A program made the translations under genes and the position numbers. The notes under the pieces are model-generated. The model made no database searches. It had not been told where the DNA came from and saw only the letters and a program-made list of their open reading frames with translations. A DNA stretch of 17,643 bases from Ramicandelaber brevisporus (Eukaryota; Kickxellomycota; Ramicandelaberales; Ramicandelaberaceae), in NCBI GenBank assembly GCA_025201865.1, contig MU602805.1, forward strand, positions 1 to 17,643, read 5' to 3'. Shown here in pieces: positions 1 through 6,151 of the stretch. Position 1 is the first letter of the stretch. Each line of letters begins with the position of its first letter.

Positions 1-440
1 GTGTGTGGTGCAGTTTCTTCAATTACAATAAGACTGGCTTCGCTTGCTGGCGAGGAGGCTGGTCCCACTGTTTGCGCAACACATGTTTGCTCTATTGCTA
101 CGGTTTGTGCGGTTGGTGACGTTGGGGTTGATTGTACATGCTCCGCACTTGCATTACTGCTCGGACTGACACTAATGTCACTAAAGTCTATTTCAACACT
201 GCCATCAGCATCGCCATCTTTGTTGTCAAGAGTGTCTTGACCACGCAGTAACGATTGAGCATAAGGCAACATTGCACTGAAACGAGCTCTTGTATACTGA
301 GTATCAAGTTCTTGTTGCTGGTGATGTTGTTGTTGCTGCAGGTGCTGTTGTCGCTGTTGTTGTTGTTGCTGTTCATATACTGTGCTGTTCAAATTTGACA
401 TAGTGTTTACCTTTGATGTTGTTTGTTGCAGTTGCGACAT
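1..440 (-). CDS. N-terminal part of a polyglutamine-rich protein, cut by the left edge
   Basis: An open frame runs on the minus strand from an ATG at 440-438 to the window edge, about 146 residues, with a second in-frame ATG at 401-399. The protein begins with S/Q/T-rich residues, then a Q/H tract coded by mixed CAG and CAA (about residues 23-43). A short less biased stretch follows (TRARFSAMLPYAQSLLRGQD), then an acidic segment and a long S/T/A/P-rich low-complexity tail that continues off the window. The mixed glutamine codons and the sense of the segment after the tract favour real coding over a chance frame. No family is recognised. The low-complexity composition resembles nuclear or regulatory proteins, but that is only a compositional impression. 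Either ATG could be the start. The gene is divergent from the zinc-finger gene at 1201. Confidence 0.6.
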   Translation of the reverse strand, partial: MSQLQQTTSKVNTMSNLNSTVYEQQQQQQRQQHLQQQQHHQQQELDTQYTRARFSAMLPYAQSLLRGQDTLDNKDGDADGSVEIDFSDISVSPSSNASAEHVQSTPTSPTAQTVAIEQTCVAQTVGPASSPASEASLIVIEETAPH

Positions 441-804
441 GTTGGATAGAGAGGAAAGCGGCAAAGGAGAAGAAAAGGAGTGAAGTAAAGCACAGTACGT
501 CAGTTGTTGAACCTCGAGAAAAAAAAAACCAGATGATATACTACCGGAACATATTCAGGAGTACGCGAATTAGAAGAATCAGAAATAAGAAAAAAGGAAG
601 AGAAAGGAGGTGATCGTGTGAAGTCAAAAGGGGGAAAGTACCAATGAGGCGCAAATGAAAAAAGCAAGAAGAGGATGAGGACGAGGACGACGGCGACAAA
701 CAGAGATGGCAGCGGCATTTCTAGCAGAGCGTGAAGGATTCAGGAGGTTGTTTGAATGAAATACGATATGAACTGCGCAGAATACCAAACAGAATCTCTC
801 CCTC

Positions 805-834
805 ATTGGACCAGCGGATCTCCTAATTATAAAA
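805..834 (+). promoter_or_regulatory. Possible core promoter: inverted CCAAT plus TATAAAA
   Basis: ATTGG at 805-809 is a CCAAT box on the minus strand, followed about 20 bases later by TATAAAA at 828-834. It points toward the zinc-finger gene at 1201, which would give a leader of roughly 340 bases. The spacing of CCAAT to TATA is tighter than usual, and the A-rich surroundings make a chance match possible. Confidence 0.3.
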
Positions 835-971
835 AAAAGAAGAGGCGGACTGGTTGTTTCCGAGTAATCAATGATGGCATTGGTCATGTCCAAATCAAGT
901 CTAATCATCCTCATATTTGCACAGTGTGGTGAATTATTCTGTGAAAGTGTAACGGGAATGGAAGAAATGAA

Positions 972-1018
972 ACAGACAGAGACAGAGACAGAGACACAGA
1001 GACAGAGACAGAGACAGA
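972..1018. repeat. GAGACA-type microsatellite
   Basis: An imperfect run of GAGACA/GACA units lies in the divergent spacer upstream of the first zinc-finger gene. It is simple sequence with no visible coding role. Confidence 0.85.
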
Positions 1019-1161
1019 AGGATGTTACAATGTACTGTGAATAGAAAAGGAGGTGGTTTGTTATGATAGCACCACGATTGTTGACGATACAATAGTAGAT
1101 CCGCTTTGTGAGAAGTGTGTTTGTGTTTGTGTATGCATTGTTTACTTTTCGCGACAGAAAT

Positions 1162-1196
1162 CAAATCAAACCAAACCAAACCAAACCAAGCCAAAC
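1162..1196 (+). repeat. CAAAC/CCAAA pentamer repeat in the leader of the zinc-finger gene
   Basis: Tandem CCAAA units, with minor variants, end four bases before the ATG at 1201. The tract lacks G apart from one variant, so it would form an unstructured leader that favours scanning. If translation began at the upstream GTG, it would code for a K/P/N/Q/T repeat, which is a reason to reject that start. Confidence 0.8.
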
Positions 1197-1200
1197 AGCG

Positions 1201-4122
1201 ATGTCAACCAAGCATCAACTGAGTGACGACGAGCACAGCGAGGTGGAGTCTCGTAGTAGACGACCACGTCGAGACAGCAGTGATAAGTCCAACGACTCGC
1301 CCGTAGTACTTTATGGAGACGATCTTTCGTCGATCGTTGCCTCTCATGACTGTGAAGAAGGCAAGGAAAAGAAAGACAAGGAAGACAAGGAAGACAAAGA
1401 TAAAGAGGTGGAGATGGATATAGAGGTGGATATAGAGATAGAAGCTGCCAACAACAACAATAAAAATACCCTTGAATCCCAACCGGCAGCAGCAGCAGCA
1501 TCAACAGTGGAGACATCAACAGCGGAGACAGCAACAGCGGAGACGTCTGCAGTGACTGTGCTTTCAGCTATTGAATCAGCAGTATCATCAGCTATGGAGA
1601 TAGATACCAATGATGTTGGCGATGACAAAGGAAATCAGCAGGAACAGCAGGAACAGCAGGAACAGCAAGAACAGCAAGAGCATCAGGAACAGCAAGAACA
1701 GCAGGAACAACAGGATGATATCACTGTAGAAGCCACGAATATGCCACAAGTAGAGACACCCACAGGTTCGACTCGTCGTGGACGCAAGCGGTCTACTCCA
1801 GCTCCAATCTCTTGTCCGCACGAAGGGTGCACGTACATCTTTTACAGCGAAGAGAACCTCGCCAAGCATCAGCCAGCTCATCAGACTGAGTTTACAATGA
1901 ATGTCAATCGCACTCCCGTCACATTTACCCGAGAATCAATCAATGTTCCGTGGCCATGCCCAATATCAGCAGATTGTAAAGAAAAGTTCAAGCTGCCAGC
2001 TGGTGTGTGCAATCACGTCAGAACTGTGCACAAGAAACCTGAACCAGAAAAGCAGCAGCAGCAGCAACCACAACCGCCTCCACCCAAATCAAGACGACTA
2101 CAGGAGAAGCTGCAGCAACAGGAAAGTGGTGTGCAGATTAAGCAAGAAGAGGAACAGCAGGAGCAGGAGCAGCAGCAGCAGCAGCAACAGCAGCAACAGC
2201 AGAAACAGCGGAGACCAGCCAAATCTAGATTGTCACTGAATTCTGCAGCAATGCAATCAGCTGAACTTGAGAGTTTGTTCAAGCGTATGGATATTGGTGA
2301 TGTACATTGTGGATATCATTTGAGAACAGGTGCATTTGTATGTCATGATTGTGGCTTAGTTCCTCAGAGTCTCGCAGCACATTTACGCGATGAACATCAA
2401 ATGGCAGATTTGAATATCACCAATGACCAGCTGCCAGCTGAAGCCATCGCTGCCGGTCACAATCCAAACAGCAATCAGCATGAAGTTAACCAGAACCTGA
2501 AGATTAACACTGATCCGACAACTGGTGCAAATACAACCTGTCATGACGATATTGTGATTGGATATGGCTGTTTAGAATGCACATATGCTATATCTACTGC
2601 GAATCAAATCAAAAACCATGTAATGAACTCGCATTTTGGTCACAACCGACAGTACGGCGCAGCAATTATTATGAAAACAGCCCTGGTCAGTCGTGGCTAT
2701 GTTTACTACCTGCTATTTCATTTACCCGAGCCCATTCTCAATAGCACACAAACCACAGAATCAACATCATCGGCCAGTGACCCCAATGTAGGCAGGGGCA
2801 GCAATGGTAACAACAATGGTAGCAGCAGCAATGGTAGCAGCAGCATTGGCAATAGTAGTAGCAATGGCAACATTAGCAATGGCAACAAAAGACGTTCAAT
2901 TTCCGACAAGGAGTTTCGACAGCTTCCCAAACCAGTCAATAGAGATGTGAATGGAGCCACTAATGGAGCCACTAATGGAGCCTCTAGTGCAACTGCCGCA
3001 ACCTCCAGCATCACACAAACACCAATAAGAACTCCACAGCCTGTAGTACGAACTAGTTCTATTTCATCAGACCCCAGAAGACGTCCACACCAGCATCAGC
3101 AACAACAGTATCAGAATCATCATGATCATGATCATAATCAGCATTATAATCAGCAACATAATCAGCAACATCACCATCATGAACATCAGCAACATCAGCA
3201 ACAACAGCAGCAGTCTCCTCGTGTGCGGGAGAATATGTTTCATATCAGGCAGCTCGAAGCTGAGATACTTAGATTCCCTACAGTGTGTACAGCAGTTAAC
3301 AGAGTGCTGAATAATGCCACCAGGCTGCTGGGAGAACTTACTTACGGGTACAGCCGATATCTACCTACCCAGCAAGGAGGTCAGCTATTGGATGATTTCT
3401 GCCACACTGAGCCTGGCTATGGCATCCACATGACTTCAGTTTGCGAAACAGAATTACAGCATTATTACAGTCACTTACAGCAGAATGCGCCAGCACTTTA
3501 TTCAGCCCTACGTGACCACTCAACAACTACCGCCACTTCACCCGAGTACCAGACATTCGTGAATGGACATGACCGGTTGCTGCGGTACATTTTGTTTCTA
3601 CTTGTTCTAACATGTGGTCCACCATTCATGGTAGAGAGTGAGCTGGAATCCATCAACATCATCAACCTCGACAGACAGCGCAATCTCTTCCTCCACAATG
3701 ACACCATTGCGTTGGTTACATCAACTTCAGTCCGACTCATTCCAAGCTCAATCTCGCGGCTGCTTTTGGATTTCCTGATAGTTGTGCGCCGTCCACTGAT
3801 TGACTCTCTTCAGCGCAAGGGCAGCATGTTGCATGTTCACCTTCTCAAGTCTCTGCTGTGCACTTCGGCCAAGCAAGCCATGCTACAAACAATAACGGCC
3901 ACCTCAGCTATTGAGAAGCTCTCGGAGAAGTACTTTGGCTGCCGGCAAACGTTGGACACATTGACTGAGTTTTTGGACAACAAGGCACTATTGCTCCGGC
4001 ATTCTGCCTCTCAAATTGTGCCTAGCTATCCACCGTCTGTGTTTGAAGTTGCACTGGCTATAAAATCCGCCAAGCAGTGGCACGATATCCTCGCACAGAA
4101 TGGTGCATCATCTATTCACTAA
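1201..4122 (+). CDS. Four-zinc-finger protein with Q/H-rich linkers and an OrsD/telomere-linked-helicase-like C-terminal domain
   Basis: The protein is 973 residues from the ATG at 1201; the frame is open further upstream, but only with a GTG. It starts with an acidic, K/E/D-rich region, an EQQ repeat (about 144-177) and a basic patch (RRGRKR) that could be a nuclear localisation signal. Four zinc-binding patterns follow: C205-C210-H223-H227, C253-C259-H272-H277, C381-C384-H394-H399 and C457-C460-H473-H478. A polyQ stretch lies between fingers 2 and 3, with a SUMO-type motif I313-K314-Q-E. N/S/G and H/Q tracts link to a folded C-terminal domain (about 677-973), which has a hydrophobic helix ending in TCGPP (804-808) and an ESEL segment. 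Fingers 3 and 4 resemble the OrsD/DUF3505 pair, and the C-terminal domain recalls the region beside telomere-linked helicases of fungi. Both resemblances are from memory. No helicase motifs are present. A nuclear DNA-binding or regulatory role is inferred. The gene shares its finger module with the gene at 6152. Confidence 0.85.
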   Translation: MSTKHQLSDDEHSEVESRSRRPRRDSSDKSNDSPVVLYGDDLSSIVASHDCEEGKEKKDKEDKEDKDKEVEMDIEVDIEIEAANNNNKNTLESQPAAAAASTVETSTAETATAETSAVTVLSAIESAVSSAMEIDTNDVGDDKGNQQEQQEQQEQQEQQEHQEQQEQQEQQDDITVEATNMPQVETPTGSTRRGRKRSTPAPISCPHEGCTYIFYSEENLAKHQPAHQTEFTMNVNRTPVTFTRESINVPWPCPISADCKEKFKLPAGVCNHVRTVHKKPEPEKQQQQQPQPPPPKSRRLQEKLQQQESGVQIKQEEEQQEQEQQQQQQQQQQQKQRRPAKSRLSLNSAAMQSAELESLFKRMDIGDVHCGYHLRTGAFVCHDCGLVPQSLAAHLRDEHQMADLNITNDQLPAEAIAAGHNPNSNQHEVNQNLKINTDPTTGANTTCHDDIVIGYGCLECTYAISTANQIKNHVMNSHFGHNRQYGAAIIMKTALVSRGYVYYLLFHLPEPILNSTQTTESTSSASDPNVGRGSNGNNNGSSSNGSSSIGNSSSNGNISNGNKRRSISDKEFRQLPKPVNRDVNGATNGATNGASSATAATSSITQTPIRTPQPVVRTSSISSDPRRRPHQHQQQQYQNHHDHDHNQHYNQQHNQQHHHHEHQQHQQQQQQSPRVRENMFHIRQLEAEILRFPTVCTAVNRVLNNATRLLGELTYGYSRYLPTQQGGQLLDDFCHTEPGYGIHMTSVCETELQHYYSHLQQNAPALYSALRDHSTTTATSPEYQTFVNGHDRLLRYILFLLVLTCGPPFMVESELESINIINLDRQRNLFLHNDTIALVTSTSVRLIPSSISRLLLDFLIVVRRPLIDSLQRKGSMLHVHLLKSLLCTSAKQAMLQTITATSAIEKLSEKYFGCRQTLDTLTEFLDNKALLLRHSASQIVPSYPPSVFEVALAIKSAKQWHDILAQNGASSIH
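1633..1714 (+). repeat. EQQ-coding CAG/CAA repeat
   Basis: A nine-base unit coding Glu-Gln-Gln is repeated about nine times with one His substitution. It mixes CAG and CAA codons and lies inside the first zinc-finger gene. It is likely to vary in length between strains. Two further glutamine tracts in the same gene lie near 2053-2075 and 2155-2205. Confidence 0.8.
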
Positions 4123-4151
4123 CCATCGCATTGTATAAATTTCACAGTTAT

Positions 4152-4157
4152 TTTTAT
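4152..4157 (-). terminator. Possible polyadenylation signal of the F-box gene
   Basis: AATAAA reads on the minus strand about 140 bases past the F-box stop. It lies in the 174-base convergent spacer (4123-4296) shared with the first zinc-finger gene, so the two 3' ends would be close or overlapping. No plus-strand AATAAA is visible in this spacer. Confidence 0.35.
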
Positions 4158-4296
4158 TACTATCTTTTTAACACTATTTGAACAAACAGTAGTCGTAAGT
4201 ATTGGGACTGTGGCATCAGTCTGTGCTGAAGCTCATCTGCTACCTTTATATAAACGTTACAGTGATGCAGCAATGAAGAATGAGTATGTGAACTTT

Positions 4297-5682
4297 TCAA
4301 CAAAGAAATCTAGATGGAGTAATGCCATTATTGTTCTCATTTATCATCCGCGTTTCATCCTCATGCTGCATTTCATTGATTGAAAATAGGATTCCTCGAG
4401 AGGGATCAACTGGATTATATCCCTTAACCCACTCTGGTGACTGCATACCATCAACAAAAAAGATCGCTTGAATAAGATGAGGAAGCAAGAACGGATTGTT
4501 CAAAGCCTTGATCAACCGCGGTCCAGTGACAGCCGTTGGAGAGACATGGGGGTATAGGAATAGAAGTTTCGGATAACGTGCTGCACTCTCGTAGAACAAC
4601 GTCGTCAATGGATCGTAGTCGCCAACTGGTGTGTAGTGTGTCAGTTCCAATTCAGCAATTACATCGGCGCCAGTCTTGCCCATATTGACGACGAATTCTC
4701 GTTCTCTCTCAATCAGCTCTGAATTATTCTTTGAGCAGGCACCAAGAATGAAGCCAACACGAAGCACATATCGTGGACGCCGAATGCTAAAAATCTTCAG
4801 ATAGAGATCCATCGCAGTTACCCTGCTACCATTCTCTTCGTTGACAATCGGACTTGCATGGGAGAGGTCGAATTCACTGTACACATCCAATCTATACATT
4901 GCTGGAAAGTTCTTTTCATCAGTCACCATCTCGGTGACCTCCTTGAGAACACCAACACTGCTGATTCCTCTAAGTCCCAATCGCCTGACATTTTTGAATA
5001 TCGTGAATCTTGAAACAACCATACCTGGTTCAATGCTTCCTACCGAGACCACCAGCTGCCGTATTTGATCCGCGACTTCCTTCATACTTGGCCCAGGAAA
5101 CACATTGAAGTCCATGTCGGTATTTCTGAAATAAACTTCCCGAAGGCGTGGCATGGCTGCAACAGCTTTGTCCATTTCGTACGCCAGATGCTCGTCAGCA
5201 GTGAATCCGTATTCTTGGACTATCAATTTCTTCAATTTGCCCAGCTTCATCACAAAATCACCAATCAACCGCTGACTCAGCAAACCATCATTTACTGTGA
5301 TACGAATAAAAGTGACGTTTGGGATTAAATCAGTAAAGTTCGGCTCGACATCCAGTATCTCACGCAATGTTGAGGTATGAACACGCAGCCAGTGTAGCTG
5401 GCGGCCGTAATTGACAAATGCATTCAAGACTTGCTCTCGCGTCACTCGTTTATTAAATACATGATCCTCATCACTAAACTCTTCATTACGAAGATAAAGA
5501 TCATAGGCAGTATACCACTTCTTCGATACAAACCTGAACTTGGGTCGAAAATGAAAATGAAACAACGTCATGATGTAAGCAATCAATTCTGTCGGTAGCC
5601 AGTACTCGTCATAGGCTAAAGTCTCTTCAATGAAACGCGGCTTCTTGTTTGGCACTGGATTGAGTAGTTTGTTAATATTCAT
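4297..5682 (-). CDS. F-box protein with leucine-rich-repeat-like body
   Basis: The protein is 461 residues from the ATG at 5682-5680. The frame extends 21 codons upstream, but only to a TTG, so the ATG is preferred. An F-box-like motif lies near the N-terminus (about 28-62): WLPTELIAYIM, then a hydrophobic and basic stretch ending in FVSKKWYTAYD, which has the usual Leu-Pro start and the Val-Ser-Lys-Lys-Trp core. The rest has spaced segments such as LGKLKKLIVQEYG, MPRLREVYFRN and VRRLGLRGI, like irregular leucine-rich repeats. By family knowledge, an F-box binds Skp1 in an SCF ubiquitin ligase and the C-terminal part picks the substrate; the substrate cannot be told from sequence. No transmembrane segment is seen once the TTG extension is dropped. 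The gene converges with the gene at 1201 and is divergent from the two-module zinc-finger gene at 6152. Confidence 0.75.
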   Translation of the reverse strand: MNINKLLNPVPNKKPRFIEETLAYDEYWLPTELIAYIMTLFHFHFRPKFRFVSKKWYTAYDLYLRNEEFSDEDHVFNKRVTREQVLNAFVNYGRQLHWLRVHTSTLREILDVEPNFTDLIPNVTFIRITVNDGLLSQRLIGDFVMKLGKLKKLIVQEYGFTADEHLAYEMDKAVAAMPRLREVYFRNTDMDFNVFPGPSMKEVADQIRQLVVSVGSIEPGMVVSRFTIFKNVRRLGLRGISSVGVLKEVTEMVTDEKNFPAMYRLDVYSEFDLSHASPIVNEENGSRVTAMDLYLKIFSIRRPRYVLRVGFILGACSKNNSELIEREREFVVNMGKTGADVIAELELTHYTPVGDYDPLTTLFYESAARYPKLLFLYPHVSPTAVTGPRLIKALNNPFLLPHLIQAIFFVDGMQSPEWVKGYNPVDPSRGILFSINEMQHEDETRMINENNNGITPSRFLC

Positions 5683-6151
5683 TGCTGTTGTGAAGAATAG
5701 TGCTGAAAAGAGATGGCGAACGACAAAGTAGATGAAGATGATCAACTCGCAAGTTTGTGCGATCTTTTCTTGCGGAGTTCCGTTTTGTACAACAGTAAAA
5801 GCTACGATGCTGTAATGATGACTGGATGAAGCCGAGTCACTATAGGTATATTGTGTCCAACCATGCGTCTGTACAACTCAAATGACTCTGGCAACACGTT
5901 ATCCTGTCCGTAGACGATATAACAGGAGGGTTAGGAGTAGATGGATGTGTAATGAAAGTTCGTTAATATGATACAATGTGGATGATGGAGTCGATTTGTC
6001 GTTTTTGTTCGCGTTTGTTCGAGGTGACTGGTTTGCTCTCCCTGATCTCAACTACTCGTCTGAAGATTGACCACTACCAACAATAGCAGCAACAGCAGTA
6101 GCAACAGAATAGAACAGCAGATCTACCCAGCGTTCAGCAGAGCAGCCAGCC
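5683..6151. promoter_or_regulatory. Divergent promoter region between the F-box and two-module zinc-finger genes
   Basis: This 469-base gap contains the 5' ends of both flanking genes. No canonical TATAAA is seen in either direction. The last 80 bases before 6152 are CAG/CAA-rich, suggesting an unstructured leader for the plus-strand gene. I see no other gene or RNA in it. Confidence 0.45.

Larger units (their letters stand above)
441..1200. other. Divergent intergenic region between the polyQ gene and the first zinc-finger gene
   Basis: This 760-base gap is rich in A and G on the plus strand. It holds a CCAAT-box and TATA-box candidate, a GAGACA microsatellite and an AAACC-type repeat directly before the zinc-finger start, all listed separately. 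Short open frames here begin at non-ATG codons or are low complexity. I see no further gene and no tRNA. Confidence 0.6.

Noticed and set aside
1108-1200. In-frame extension of the first zinc-finger protein to a GTG at 1108
   Set aside because: No ATG occurs in the extension, and its last part is just the CAAAC pentamer repeat. The ATG at 1201 begins normal protein sequence.
3122-3310. Plus-strand frame of Ile/Met/Ser-rich sequence
   Set aside because: It is the shifted-frame reading of the His/Gln-rich CAT/CAG repeat of the first zinc-finger protein.
5683-5745. N-terminal extension of the F-box protein to position 5745, giving a hydrophobic leader
   Set aside because: The extension begins with TTG, not ATG. 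The hydrophobic stretch would mimic a signal peptide, which an F-box protein should not have.
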